DNA of 64,000 nt from Bradyrhizobium canariense (GTDB lineage: Bacteria > Pseudomonadota > Alphaproteobacteria > Rhizobiales > Xanthobacteraceae), in NCBI RefSeq assembly GCF_018130465.1, contig NZ_JAFCKJ010000013.1, positions 1 through 64,000 of the forward strand. The letters run 5' to 3'. The translations under genes were made by a program, and so were the position numbers. Position 1 is the stretch's first letter. Each line of letters begins with the position of its first letter. Positions 17,960 to 27,691 of the stretch are shown here, one piece after another. Below the pieces are notes generated by a model. It saw only the letters and a program-made list of their open reading frames with translations, was not told the origin of the DNA and did not search any database.

Positions 17960-18928
17960 ATGACCAAGGTATCGATCGCATCCCTGTTGCCCACGGAGAC
18001 GACGATCGTCAGGATCGCAAAGCTCGCTGCCGCTCTGCTGGCGATCGCGTTCGTCCGTGCGATCTCGGAGGTGCTGAGCTTCGCAACCGAGCCGAAGGTC
18101 AGCGGCGGCATCGACCTGGACAAGCCGATCCCGGAGACGACGCTCTGGTCGCCTCTGTGGGTTCCGATGCTGCTCGCGGGCCTCTTCGCCTATTGGGCTT
18201 GGCCGAAGCGTTACGACCGGGGTCCGATTCGCACTGCACTAAGCGGAGGGTTTGCGGCATTCCGTATCCAGCTCGTCAGCATATTCATCTCGTTTCTCTG
18301 CCCCGCCATGGGCGGGCTCTATCTGCTCCTGCCGACGCTTTTTCCCGGCGAGATTCCAGGGATGATCCTCAAGTCGATGCTGACTGTCCTGGGGCCGGCC
18401 GCATTCTTCTGCATGTTCTACGCGGTGCCAATCCTGGTGAGCGGCATGCTGATCGGAGCTCCGCTGGCGCTTTGCGTCCGCATGGCCTGCAATCGCGTCT
18501 CCGCGAGGAACGAGCCAGCGGTCGCGGGCGAACATCGCGCCAGGATGGAATGGAATGCGATCTCGATTGTTTCGCTCGTCTTCAGACTTATGGCACTTGG
18601 CATTGCGGCAGCGATCATCGTCTCTGGTCTGCTATACGGTGGCTTCTGGATTTTCAGCTTCTGGGGCATTAACTTCTTCAAGGTGGCGCTACCGTGTCTT
18701 GCTGCCGGCGCCGTGATCGGTCTGCTCACCCGGCAATGGGCCTGGTGCATGGCCATCAGCCTGCCGATCGGCATTCAACTCTCGGCGGCGCACGCAAATC
18801 CGCCGGGCCCGATCGCGCAGTATTCCATTGAATTTCCACCTGTTCTGTTCGCAGTGCTGCTTGGCTTTGCGTTCGCGCGAAAGCTGCGTCCGCAAGTGAG
18901 CGCATTGTACCACAGGGTAAGCATTTAG
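17960..18928 (+). CDS. Polytopic membrane protein, last gene of AAA+/Sel1 operon
   Basis: 322 residues, no family recognised. About eight hydrophobic segments, e.g. KLAAALLAIAFVRAISEVLS, LWVPMLLAGLFAYWAW, FRIQLVSIFISFLCPAMGGL, GPAAFFCMFYAVPILVSGML, IAAAIIVSGLLYGGFWIFSF, PPVLFAVLLGFAFARKL. Starts with ATG four bases after the Sel1 stop. Its place in the operon suggests it works with, or is handled by, the membrane AAA+/Sel1 pair. Confidence 0.75.
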   Translation: MTKVSIASLLPTETTIVRIAKLAAALLAIAFVRAISEVLSFATEPKVSGGIDLDKPIPETTLWSPLWVPMLLAGLFAYWAWPKRYDRGPIRTALSGGFAAFRIQLVSIFISFLCPAMGGLYLLLPTLFPGEIPGMILKSMLTVLGPAAFFCMFYAVPILVSGMLIGAPLALCVRMACNRVSARNEPAVAGEHRARMEWNAISIVSLVFRLMALGIAAAIIVSGLLYGGFWIFSFWGINFFKVALPCLAAGAVIGLLTRQWAWCMAISLPIGIQLSAAHANPPGPIAQYSIEFPPVLFAVLLGFAFARKLRPQVSALYHRVSI

Positions 18929-19026
18929 CGCTTGCGCCTGGTTGGCTGGATTGGCCGCCTGCGCTATAGATGTGTCTGCACGCGCGGCGCTAAGGTCGCG
19001 TCAGCGGAATTGCGCGGTGGGACCGG

Positions 19027-20253
19027 ATGGCGCGTATCGTCGTGCTCGGCGCCGGATTTGCTGGTCTGTGGGCGGCCATCGGTGCCGCGCGCAAGCGCGA
19101 CGAGATCGGCGCGGCCGGCCGTGACATCGAGATTCGTGTCATCGATCGCAATCCCTATCACAACATCCGCGTCCGCAATTACGAGGCCGACCTCAGCGAG
19201 GTCGCGCTTCCGCTGCCGCAACTGCTCGATCCGATCGGCGTCAGTCACGGGATCGGCGAGGTCGAAGCCATTGATCCGGCACGGCGCGAGATTTCGCTGG
19301 TCACGAGTGGCGGCGACGAGACGCTGGCTTATGACCGGCTGGTGCTGGCGCTCGGCAGCGAAGTGATGCGCCCCGACATTCCCGGCCTTGCCGAGCATGC
19401 CTTCGATGTCGACACTTATACAGCGGCGCTCCGCCTCGAGGATCATCTCACCTCGCTCGGACGCAGCGTGCCCGCGCCGGGGCGCTCGACGATCGTCGTG
19501 GTCGGCGCCGGCTTCACCGGCATCGAGGTCGCGGCCGAGATGCCCGACCGGCTGGCGCGCGCCGGCATCACCGGCAGCCGCCGCATCATCCTGGTCGATC
19601 CCAATCCGGCCGTCGGCGCCACTATCGGCACGCACGCGCGTCCCGTCATCGAGGCGGCGTTGGCCTCGCTCGACGTCGAGACACGGCTTGGCGTGCGCGT
19701 CGTCTCCGTCGAGGCCGCCGGCCTGCGCCTGAGCTCGGGCGAGTTCATTCCGACCCAGACGGTGATCTGGTGTGCCGGGATGCGCGCGAGCCCCTTGGCC
19801 GCGAGCTTTCCGGACGCACGCGATCGCCTCGGGCGCCTTCTTGTCGATCCCTTGATGCGGGTTGCGGATGTCGGCGGTGTGTTCGCGGCCGGCGACGTCG
19901 CCTCGAGCGTGGTCGACGGCTTGCATCCGACCGTGATGTCCTGCCAGTTCGCGCGTCCCATGGGCCGCTTCGCCGGCCATAATGTGGTCGCCGATCTCGC
20001 AGGCCTGCCGATGCTGCCGCTACGGATCGACTGGTACGTGACCGTGCTCGATCTCGGCGGCTGGGGCGCGCTCTATACGGAAGGGTGGGACCGCGAAGTC
20101 CGCGCCACCGGCGCGGCCGCGAAGGCAACCAAGCAGACCATCAACCGCAAGCGGATTTATCCGCCGCTCACCGGGAGCAAGGAGGAGTTGTTCGCCGCCG
20201 CAGCACCAACCGTGCAGGCGCCGCCGCCGACCTATGGGGCGCCGCGTCGCTGA
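19027..20253 (+). CDS. NDH-2-like NAD(P)H/FAD oxidoreductase
   Basis: 408 residues with two dinucleotide folds: FAD motif VLGAGFAGLWAA at the N-terminus and NAD motif VVVGAGFTGIEVAAE near 160, plus the second FAD contact FAAGDVASS. It belongs to the type II NADH dehydrogenase group, which passes electrons from NADH to quinone without pumping protons. No C-terminal membrane helix is seen; attachment could be peripheral. ATG at 19027, after GGTGGGACCGG. Convergent with the WD40-caspase gene, 48 bp apart. Confidence 0.85.
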   Translation: MARIVVLGAGFAGLWAAIGAARKRDEIGAAGRDIEIRVIDRNPYHNIRVRNYEADLSEVALPLPQLLDPIGVSHGIGEVEAIDPARREISLVTSGGDETLAYDRLVLALGSEVMRPDIPGLAEHAFDVDTYTAALRLEDHLTSLGRSVPAPGRSTIVVVGAGFTGIEVAAEMPDRLARAGITGSRRIILVDPNPAVGATIGTHARPVIEAALASLDVETRLGVRVVSVEAAGLRLSSGEFIPTQTVIWCAGMRASPLAASFPDARDRLGRLLVDPLMRVADVGGVFAAGDVASSVVDGLHPTVMSCQFARPMGRFAGHNVVADLAGLPMLPLRIDWYVTVLDLGGWGALYTEGWDREVRATGAAAKATKQTINRKRIYPPLTGSKEELFAAAAPTVQAPPPTYGAPRR

Positions 20254-20301
20254 GCCGGCCCGTGCATCCATCAACCCTGATGAAACGCCGGAAAGCGAAC
20301 C

Positions 20302-23300
20302 TCACTGCATGGGCGCCAGGTCCCGCGTGGCGACGTAGCCCAGCGGCTTGCCGTCGCTCGCGATCAGCGACCAGCCGTTCTTGCTTTCAAGCACGGTCAC
20401 GTCGCTCCTGGCGGACAAGCTGCGAACCACGGTTGCGCCAGGGCCAGGCCGAACCTGCAACTGTGCGGCTTGTGCCACTTTATAAGTGGGCTTTGCCGCA
20501 GCTACCGGTGTCGCTTCGTCCTGGAGGATCCGCATCCGCTTCGCCAGCGCATAGTTTGCCGTCAACTTCATTTGCGGCACCTGGCGTTGCCTGAAGACTC
20601 GCTCGCTGACCTCCGAGACCTCCGCATAGACGTAGGCCGCGAGCTCGTTCAGTTCGATCGTGCCGTTGTGATCGCCGTCCGCGTCGTTGATCGCATCGAG
20701 CACTTCGTAGGTAAACAGGCCATGTCCGTGATAGCCCTCCAGCGCCTCCTGGCTTCCGCCCGAGGCTGCCAGGATTGAACGGCCCGTTGCCTGGACCAGG
20801 CGGTCGTTGGCGGCTCCCTTCTGGAGTTGCTGGGTTTCATCGTCGGCAAGTGTCCCGGACTCGCAGGTGTCGAACAGCATCACGCTCCTGCGCGCCGGAA
20901 TTCCGGCAAACCAGCGCTGCCATTGCTCTTGCGAGATCGCCTTGGCCTTCACGGCCGCGTTGATCGACTGCTCGGTGAGCTCACCCTCGACGGCGAAATC
21001 CTGAGGGGCGAAATAGTAGCGGCCATCGACCGTTTTGCCGTGACCGGCCAGATAGAGCACGAACACGTCGGTGGCAGCGGCCTTTGCGGAAAGCTCGCCA
21101 AAGGCAGCATCGAGCTTGCCTTGGGTCACCCCGGCGTCGGTCAGCAGCTTCACCTCGACTGATTGATAGAGGCTCCCGGATGCTTCCTTGAAGCCCCGCG
21201 CGACCTCCTGCGCATCCCACACGGCCTTCTCCAGCTTGAAGCGCTGGTCTGCGTAGTCATTGATGCCGGCCGCCAGCACGAACAGGCGCGGCTTAGCTGC
21301 CACAACAGGCGGTGACGAGGGGGCCGCTTGCGGTGCGGCGGAAGGCGCGGGCGTTTGCGCGAGGACGTTGAGCCGCGCCGCGACGGACGCAACCAGATTG
21401 GCGCCATTGTAGGCTGTGACTTCAACGGCGTTATCGCCGGGCTCGAGCGCCAGGCTTCGCGCCAGTCTCAGCGGCGACGGCGTCCCCGCTGCAGGAGCGT
21501 CGATGCCGACCGTCACGCCATTGATCCGCCACTCGACGCGGCCGATGCCTCCACCACGATCCGTGATCTCCGCTTCTGCCGCGGCGCTCGTCCCGTCGAC
21601 AGTGGCTGAGCCGACCGCCCGCCCGGGCACGATCAGGCGCACATCGGGCGCATTGCCGCTCGCGATGACCTTGGTGAGATCGAGCTGCGCCGCAGCCTGA
21701 CGGACCAGCCCGCGCGGATCGCCTGCGAGCTTCTCGCGCACGAGATCGGGGCGATAGAGCGACTGGTAGAACTGGTCGATCGACCAAACGTCGATGCCGC
21801 GCGCGACGCTGAGCATCTCGGCGCCATGCTCCGAGGCAGCAAAAAAGCCCTCTGGGGTCATGGCCAGCCACTGATCGTTGGCGGACTTGATGATCGAAAC
21901 CAGCCTGTTGCCGGTCGCCAGGTCCCATATCGCATCGCCGTTCAGGGCACGGCGACCATCTGGAGAGAATGCTGGCGAGTCACCGTCGCTCTCGATTGAG
22001 CGAACCAATTGACCGGTATCGAGATCCCAATATTTGAGGGTCTTGTCATAGGATCCGGAAAGCGCGAACTTTCCGTCAGGCGAGAAAGCGACGCCGCCAA
22101 ATATCGAGGCGGTATGTCCGCTGAGCGTTCGCAGCAACTTTCCGCTCCCGACGTCCCAAAGAAAGACCTTGCTGGTGCGCTCGGCCGCGTCGCCCGTCAG
22201 GATACGAGTGCCGTCGGACGAAAACGCGAGCGCCCAGACGGCGGCGGTATGAGCGAAAGTACGGATTCGTTGGCCGGTCGCGAGGTCCCAAAGCTCGGCC
22301 GTTTTGTTGAAGCTTCCCGCCAGCAATCTGGTGCCATCAGGCGACAAGGCGATGGCATTGACGCTGGCTATGGGGATGGTTCGAAGCAGACGGCCAGTCG
22401 ATGCTTCCCATAGCTTGACGGACTTTTCGTTGAAGCCTCCACCGGAGGCGATCCTTGAGCCATCCGGCGAGATCGCAGCCACCGAGACCGTCTCGGTATG
22501 ACCGAGAAATGTGGATATCACCCTGCCTGTTTGCGCGTCTGCGAATTTGAGAGCTTTTCCGTCCGGCATTTTCCAAACGACCCGGGAGCCATCGTTGGAA
22601 AATGCCAGGGAAAATGTTCCTTGCTCCGGCGCGAGCGTCGTGCTGAGCAGTTGCGCAGTGCCGGCATCCCATTGTTGCAGGGATACGCCCCCCGAAACTA
22701 TTCGGGAGCCATCCCGTGAGAATTGAGGGGCGCCCAGAGTTTCCGTATCTCCGCCGAAATCCCGCACGAGACTTCCGGTCTCCACCTCCCAGAATTTGAT
22801 CTGGAGGGGGGCTCCTTCCGTTCCGGCAAGAATGTGCCTTCCGTCCGGAGCGAATAGCACGTTCGGCCCATAGGAATGTTGCCGCGTGTATAGCAGTCTG
22901 CCGTCAATCGCATCCCAGACCTGCATATTGAGGTCGACATTGTGACTGCCCCCTGCGGCGATGCGCGTGCCATCAGGTGAAATCGAAACGGATGAGACTG
23001 AGCCGGAATGCACGAACGTGCGCAGCAGTCGGCCACTCGCGACATCCCACAATTTTGCGGTCTTGTCGTAGGCACCGGAGACGAGCCGCGCGCCGTCGTG
23101 CGAAAAGGCCAGGCCTTTTATGACGCTGCCTCCGCTCGCGTGGTTGAACGTGTGGAGCAGCCGTCCGCCCGCCAGATCCCAGACGCTGACATGACTGCCG
23201 CTGCTCGCGGCCCGGGTGCCATCGGCAGAGAAGACGACGGCGAATATGCTTTCCGATTTGAAGGTCTTGAGGAGACGGCCGGTCGCAGCGTCCCAGAGTC

Positions 23301-23769
23301 TGACGTCGCTGATATTGTTGCCCGACAAGACCCGGGATCCGTCCGGTGAAATCGCCATGGCACTCAGCCACTCGGTCTGGCCTGCGAGTTGAACGCTGCG
23401 CAGCAAGCGACCGGTCGCGGTGTCCCAGAGCTTGACGGTGTTGTCGCGGCTCGCCGACAGGACTTGTCGCCCGTCCGACACGAAGGCGACTGCCAGGACC
23501 TCGTCCCGATGTCCGGACAGGGTTCGGATCAGTCGACCGGAGCGCACGTCCCAGATGTCGACCGGACCGCTCCCGCCGCCGGACAGCGCCAAAAACCCGT
23601 CATTGGAGAAAGCAAGCGACCTTGGGTCATTCCGAACGTTCGGTACGGTCTCGACCGCCGCGGCAGGTCCCGGCTGCTCGGCAACGGCCTTCGGCAAAGT
23701 CCCTGGACCAAACGTGAAAATGAGCGCCGCAGCGGCAGCAAGCAACGAACGCATGATCGGCAATCGCAT
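20302..23769 (-). CDS. Exported WD40-caspase (C14)-SH3b protein with an EF-hand loop
   Basis: 1155 residues. Signal peptide (ALIFTFGPGTLPKAVA at about 13-28), then about 14 WD40-like blades (residues 45-625; units such as SPDGSRIASGG and KLWDTATGRLLR), enough for two seven-bladed propellers; an Ig-like segment; then a caspase domain from about 825 (FVLAAGINDYAD) with catalytic His in YLAGHGK (about 908) and Cys in LFDTCESG (about 968). A perfect 12-residue EF-hand loop, DGDHNGTIELNE, lies near 1030, and an SH3b domain ends the protein (about 1097-1155). The start is the ATG at 23769, with GGAG 7 bases upstream; the frame extends 19 codons further without support. Substrate unknown. Confidence 0.9.
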   Translation of the reverse strand: MRLPIMRSLLAAAAALIFTFGPGTLPKAVAEQPGPAAAVETVPNVRNDPRSLAFSNDGFLALSGGGSGPVDIWDVRSGRLIRTLSGHRDEVLAVAFVSDGRQVLSASRDNTVKLWDTATGRLLRSVQLAGQTEWLSAMAISPDGSRVLSGNNISDVRLWDAATGRLLKTFKSESIFAVVFSADGTRAASSGSHVSVWDLAGGRLLHTFNHASGGSVIKGLAFSHDGARLVSGAYDKTAKLWDVASGRLLRTFVHSGSVSSVSISPDGTRIAAGGSHNVDLNMQVWDAIDGRLLYTRQHSYGPNVLFAPDGRHILAGTEGAPLQIKFWEVETGSLVRDFGGDTETLGAPQFSRDGSRIVSGGVSLQQWDAGTAQLLSTTLAPEQGTFSLAFSNDGSRVVWKMPDGKALKFADAQTGRVISTFLGHTETVSVAAISPDGSRIASGGGFNEKSVKLWEASTGRLLRTIPIASVNAIALSPDGTRLLAGSFNKTAELWDLATGQRIRTFAHTAAVWALAFSSDGTRILTGDAAERTSKVFLWDVGSGKLLRTLSGHTASIFGGVAFSPDGKFALSGSYDKTLKYWDLDTGQLVRSIESDGDSPAFSPDGRRALNGDAIWDLATGNRLVSIIKSANDQWLAMTPEGFFAASEHGAEMLSVARGIDVWSIDQFYQSLYRPDLVREKLAGDPRGLVRQAAAQLDLTKVIASGNAPDVRLIVPGRAVGSATVDGTSAAAEAEITDRGGGIGRVEWRINGVTVGIDAPAAGTPSPLRLARSLALEPGDNAVEVTAYNGANLVASVAARLNVLAQTPAPSAAPQAAPSSPPVVAAKPRLFVLAAGINDYADQRFKLEKAVWDAQEVARGFKEASGSLYQSVEVKLLTDAGVTQGKLDAAFGELSAKAAATDVFVLYLAGHGKTVDGRYYFAPQDFAVEGELTEQSINAAVKAKAISQEQWQRWFAGIPARRSVMLFDTCESGTLADDETQQLQKGAANDRLVQATGRSILAASGGSQEALEGYHGHGLFTYEVLDAINDADGDHNGTIELNELAAYVYAEVSEVSERVFRQRQVPQMKLTANYALAKRMRILQDEATPVAAAKPTYKVAQAAQLQVRPGPGATVVRSLSARSDVTVLESKNGWSLIASDGKPLGYVATRDLAPMQ

Positions 23770-24089
23770 TCCGATTCTCCGACGAGAATGATCATCAATT
23801 GGCCGGCAATGTCTGCAAAGACCCAATGCCTGGAGTGTGCCCCAATGGAACCGGCTTCCGCAATGGCCTGACGCTTCTTCGTCGACAAGCCCTTGCGGTG
23901 CCGGCCGAGCAAAACACCCAGCCGTCGGTCAATCCGCTTGGCTAAGAATATTCCACTTTACCGAAATTCGGAAACGGCGTATGTGTCGCGCAACCCGGCC
24001 CTGGGAAGAGGGGCGTATCGCGATCGTCACGAACGCGGGCCGGGCGGCGGTGGACGTGGGTCACATCGGCGCGGAGGGTTTTTGCAGGG

Positions 24090-24480
24090 CGGGCAACCGT
24101 GAGCGGAGACGTCGCGCACACGACCGGTGCGATCTGCGTACGGCAAAATCGTGTGGTCCTGACGCCCGGGGTCTGTGCGTCAAGTGTTGCGGTGATGCGT
24201 GCGGCCCAACCGGGCCCTCGCATCGGTCATCCGCAAGGCGACGGGGGCAATAGTGCATCGCTCCCCGGGGAGATCACGACATAAGCCGTAAAGCCACTGC
24301 GCAGGGAAGGCCGGATGTCTGGCTACACCTGTATGCCGCTGTGCAAATTCTTGTTGCCACCTTTCGCACAGTGGACCGTGGGTGCCCGGCCGGCACCCGG
24401 TCTTCCCTGCGCCCTCTTTCAATCGAGGGTGACTTGATGGGCAAAGCTCGGGCGAGGTGAGCCGCGAGAAGGCGAAGGCG
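24090..24480. repeat. Probable dispersed Bradyrhizobium intergenic repeat
   Basis: The minus-strand conceptual translation here (ending in ALRMTDARARLGRTHHRNT) looks like a spurious ORF I recall seeing many times in Bradyrhizobium genomes, so the DNA is probably a multicopy repeat rather than a gene. It contains an inverted repeat GGGTGCC-N5-GGCACCC at 24380-24398. Recognition is from memory; boundaries are approximate. The remainder of the gene-free stretch 23770-24700 shows nothing else I can support apart from the palindrome at 24497-24577. Confidence 0.4.
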
Positions 24481-24496
24481 TGTCTACGCGGCCGTC

Positions 24497-24577
24497 GGAT
24501 GGGTAGAGCACTTGCGAAACCCATCACGTTTCAGCGCGGAGGAAGGGTTGATGGGTTTCGCTTCGCTCTACCCATCC
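24497..24577. repeat. Long imperfect palindrome (REP-like)
   Basis: Arms at 24497-24526 and 24549-24577 share GGATGGGTAGAGC and GCGAAACCCATCA in inverted orientation, differing only in a short central mismatch, around a 22-base loop. Form and setting match dispersed palindromic repeats of this genus. Confidence 0.65.
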
Positions 24578-24700
24578 TACGAATTAAAGGAGCGACGCTG
24601 CTGCCCCACCCGCTCGCAATGACGAGGATGATACAGTTGCGCGCTCACAGCGCGTCCGGGAAAACGAGGGGAGAGACTGCCGCAACACACTCCAGACATG

Positions 24701-24731
24701 AGAAAGCGCCCGTGGGGGGCGGGCGCTTTCT
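24701..24731. terminator. Strong hairpin downstream of the 66-residue gene
   Basis: Perfect 11-bp arms AGAAAGCGCCC and GGGCGCTTTCT around GTGGGGGGC, 95 bp past the stop of the minus-strand gene at 24826. The stem is symmetric enough to act on either strand, but the T run is only three to four bases. Confidence 0.55.
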
Positions 24732-24825
24732 GTAGTCGACTTGGGGTTGGGGTCGTCTACATATCCACGTGGCGACTTTGGGGGGCTGGTAAAGAGCCGC
24801 GTGAATTCCTGAAACTCAAATCTCC

Positions 24826-25026
24826 TTAGCGAACGAGCGAAACGTTCGAGCTGGTGATAGCGACCGGCTTGCCGGCCTTCATGACGCGAGCGGTCTGGGT
24901 CATGCCTTCGTCTGAACTCGTGCGCGCCGTGATGCCGAGACCCGCCACCATGATGCCGGCAACGAGCGCGACAACCACGATCTTGAGGTGGGTCGAGCGA
25001 TCTGCGCTGTAAATCGAGTGGTTCAT
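24826..25026 (-). CDS. Small single-span membrane/exported protein
   Basis: 66 residues. An N-terminal polar stretch, then a hydrophobic helix (HLKIVVVALVAGIMVAGLGI, about 13-32), then a 34-residue polar tail. It resembles short conserved hypotheticals common in Bradyrhizobium; no function known. ATG at 25026, with AGGAGCC 5-9 bases upstream, and a strong hairpin follows at 24701-24731, both supporting a real gene. The 294 bp upstream to flhA hold its presumed promoter. Confidence 0.65.
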   Translation of the reverse strand: MNHSIYSADRSTHLKIVVVALVAGIMVAGLGITARTSSDEGMTQTARVMKAGKPVAITSSNVSLVR

Positions 25027-25261
25027 GGAAGGCTCCTGCCGCCATCTACCCGAAGTAGTCGCCTGCTTGTTCGGGCAGGTTCATGCTTCCGGTGCCCAAC
25101 AACCTAGTATTGGGGGGATTCGTTCCCAAGAGGCGATCACAAGAGCGTGACGGGTCGTGAAAAGCCGCGATCAAAAACGGCCCTTGATCGTGCAATTTTG
25201 CAATTATTTCAAAGCGGTAATGTAGTTGTCAGGCGCCTTCCCGGCCGTTGGTCGACAAGAC

Positions 25262-25321
25262 GCCAAAAACTGAAAAACCATTTGCCTGTGGCCAAAAAAC
25301 ACACGGCTTCTTAAGGCAAAT
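25262..25321 (-). terminator. Terminator of flhA
   Basis: On the minus strand ATTTGCCT (25321-25314) pairs with AGGCAAAT (25287-25280), followed by GGTTTTTCAGTTTTTGG. The stem starts at the final base of the flhA stop codon. The loop is about 26 bases. Confidence 0.55.
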
Positions 25322-27462
25322 CAGATGCTTCCGACCGTTTTCAATCGCGCCCTGGGGTGGATTTCAGCCTGCGACAGCACGGTCGTCTGGGCCCGGAACC
25401 GCTCGACCAGGGAACGCACGAAGGGACGAATTGCCGCAGAGGTGACCAACACCGGGGCCTCGCCTTCGCGCGCGGCGCGCTCGAAGGCCTCGCGCACGCC
25501 GGTCATGAACTCCGACAGCTTCGAGGGTTGCATCGCGAGGCTGCGCTCCTCGCCCTGGCCGATAATGGATTCGGCGAAGGCTTGTTCCCAACGGGCCGAC
25601 AGCGCGATCAGCGGCAGATAGCCGTTGTAGGAGGTGTTTTGCGCACAGATCTGCCGCGCCAGGCGGGCGCGGACGTGCTCGACCATGGTGGCGGGGTTGC
25701 GCGAGAAGGCGAGCGAGTCGGCGATGCCTTCGAGGATGGTCGAGAGGTCGCGGATCGAGATGCGCTCGGCGAGCAGCAGCTGCAGCACGCGCTGGATGCC
25801 GGAGACCGTGACCTGTCCCGGCACGATGTCCTTGACCAGCTCGCCCTGCTCCTTCGGCAGCTCCTTGAGCAGCTTCTGCACCTCGCCATAGGAGAGCAGG
25901 TCCGACATGTTGGCCTTGAGCAGCTCGGTGAGGTGGGTCGAGAGCACGGTCGCGGCGTCGACGACGGTGTAGCCCTTGAGCGAAGCCTCCTCCTTGAGGC
26001 TGGCATCGACCCAGGTCGCGGGCAGGCCGAAGGTCGGCTCGGTGGTGTGGATGCCGGGCACCTGCACCTGGCTGCCGCCGGGATCCATGACCATGAACTG
26101 GTTCGGCCAGATCTTGCCGGTGCCGGCGTCGACCTCCTTGATCTTGATGATGTAGGTGTTGGCTTCGAGCTGGACGTTGTCGAGGATTCGCACCGCGGGC
26201 ATCACAAAGCCCATCTCGATCGCGAGCGAGCGGCGCAGCGCCTTGATCTGCTCGGTGAGACGATCGGTGCCGTCGGGGCCGTTGACCAGCGGCAGCAAGG
26301 CATAGCCGAGCTCGATCTTGAGGTCGTCGATCTTCAACGCCGAGGAGATTGGCTCCTCGGCCGCAGCGGAGCCCGGTGCGCCCGGCGTTCCCGGCGCAGG
26401 TGCGGTCTTTGCAACTTCGTCGGCTCTGGCGGTCGCCCGGTTGCGGTTGCGGGCGTGCCAGGCGAGGGCGCCGGCGCCGGAGCCGAGCGCCAGGAAGGGA
26501 AGGGTCGGGATGCCCGGCAGGGCCGCCAGCACCAGCATGACCGCCGCGGACATCGCGAGCGCCTGCGGATATCCGGAGAACTGCTTCATCAGCGCCTTGT
26601 CGGCGGCGCCTGAGACGCCGGCCTTGGAGACGAGCAGGCCGGCCGCGGTCGAGACGATCAGCGCCGGCACCTGGGTGACGAGACCGTCACCGACCGTCAG
26701 CAGCGTGTAGCTGCGACCGGCGTCGGCAAAGGACAGGCCCTGCTGCGCCACGCCGATGATCATGCCGCCGACGACGTTGATGAAGACGATCAGAAGGCCG
26801 GCAATGGCGTCGCCGCGGACGAATTTGGAGGCACCGTCCATGGCGCCAAAGAAGCCGCTCTCGTCCTCCAAATCCTTGCGCCGCTGCTTGGCGACCTTCT
26901 CGTCGATCAGTCCGGCGGAGAGGTCGGCGTCGATCGCCATCTGTTTTCCGGGCATGGCGTCGAGGTGGAAGCGCGCCGCGACTTCGGCGATACGGCCCGA
27001 ACCCTTGGTGATGACGACGAAGTTGACGATGATCAGGATGGCAAAGACGATAATACCGATGACGAAATTGCCGCCCATCACGAAGCTGCCGAAGGCTTCG
27101 ATGACGTGACCGGCGGCATCCGTGCCCTCGTGCCCGTGCGACAGGATCAGGCGGGTCGAGGCCATGTTGAGCGACAGCCGCAGCATGGTCGAGATCAGCA
27201 GGACGGTCGGGAAAGCGGAGAATTCCAGCGGCGCCTGAATGAACAGCGACGTCATCAGGATCAGGATCGAGAGCGTGATCGAAATCGCCAGGAACAGGTC
27301 CAGCACGATCGCGGGCAGGGGAAGGATCAGCACCACCAGGATGGTGAGGACGCCGAGAGCCAGCGCGATATCGCCGCGCTTGAGGATGTTGCCGACCTCG
27401 GCAAGGGTGGGGAAGCCGGCGTTCGTGCCGCCTACGCCCTGTCCCGCGGTGACGTCGACCAT
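25321..27462 (-). CDS. flhA: Flagellar export gate protein FlhA
   Basis: Inner-membrane gate of the flagellar type III export apparatus. 713 residues: eight membrane helices in the first about 330 (ALALGVLTILVVLILPLPAI; LFLAISITLSILILMTSLF), the FHIPEP signature region (FPTVLLISTMLRLSLNMAST), cytoplasmic FHIPEP loop (RFHLDAMPGKQMAIDADL) and a large cytosolic domain binding chaperones and FliJ. I choose the ATG at 27462 (MVDVTAGQG) with AGAGG upstream; the 50-codon extension to 27612 is unsupported. It stands alone, 15 kb from fliI-fliJ. Confidence 0.96.
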   Translation of the reverse strand: MVDVTAGQGVGGTNAGFPTLAEVGNILKRGDIALALGVLTILVVLILPLPAIVLDLFLAISITLSILILMTSLFIQAPLEFSAFPTVLLISTMLRLSLNMASTRLILSHGHEGTDAAGHVIEAFGSFVMGGNFVIGIIVFAILIIVNFVVITKGSGRIAEVAARFHLDAMPGKQMAIDADLSAGLIDEKVAKQRRKDLEDESGFFGAMDGASKFVRGDAIAGLLIVFINVVGGMIIGVAQQGLSFADAGRSYTLLTVGDGLVTQVPALIVSTAAGLLVSKAGVSGAADKALMKQFSGYPQALAMSAAVMLVLAALPGIPTLPFLALGSGAGALAWHARNRNRATARADEVAKTAPAPGTPGAPGSAAAEEPISSALKIDDLKIELGYALLPLVNGPDGTDRLTEQIKALRRSLAIEMGFVMPAVRILDNVQLEANTYIIKIKEVDAGTGKIWPNQFMVMDPGGSQVQVPGIHTTEPTFGLPATWVDASLKEEASLKGYTVVDAATVLSTHLTELLKANMSDLLSYGEVQKLLKELPKEQGELVKDIVPGQVTVSGIQRVLQLLLAERISIRDLSTILEGIADSLAFSRNPATMVEHVRARLARQICAQNTSYNGYLPLIALSARWEQAFAESIIGQGEERSLAMQPSKLSEFMTGVREAFERAAREGEAPVLVTSAAIRPFVRSLVERFRAQTTVLSQAEIHPRARLKTVGSI

Positions 27463-27691
27463 GGTAGCTGCCTCTCCGCGGGACTGCCGTCCGCGCGCCC
27501 CAAACGTCTGCGCTGCGGCCGAAGGGCCGCCGTTCCGAAAGTGAGGCACGGCACTTGCGTCCACGGGAGCTCCCGTTCTACGCGGCTGACGACACTCGAC
27601 TTCACCCGGCAATTCTTGCCGGGTGTATGGTTAGCAAAGGGTTAACGGAGGGTGCGGCATGGGGGCGGACCGGGGTATTTCGGGGCCCGGA

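Noticed and set aside
24180-24527. 115-codon minus-strand frame as a gene
   Set aside because: Its translation resembles a spurious ORF frequently predicted in Bradyrhizobium repeats; no ribosome site.
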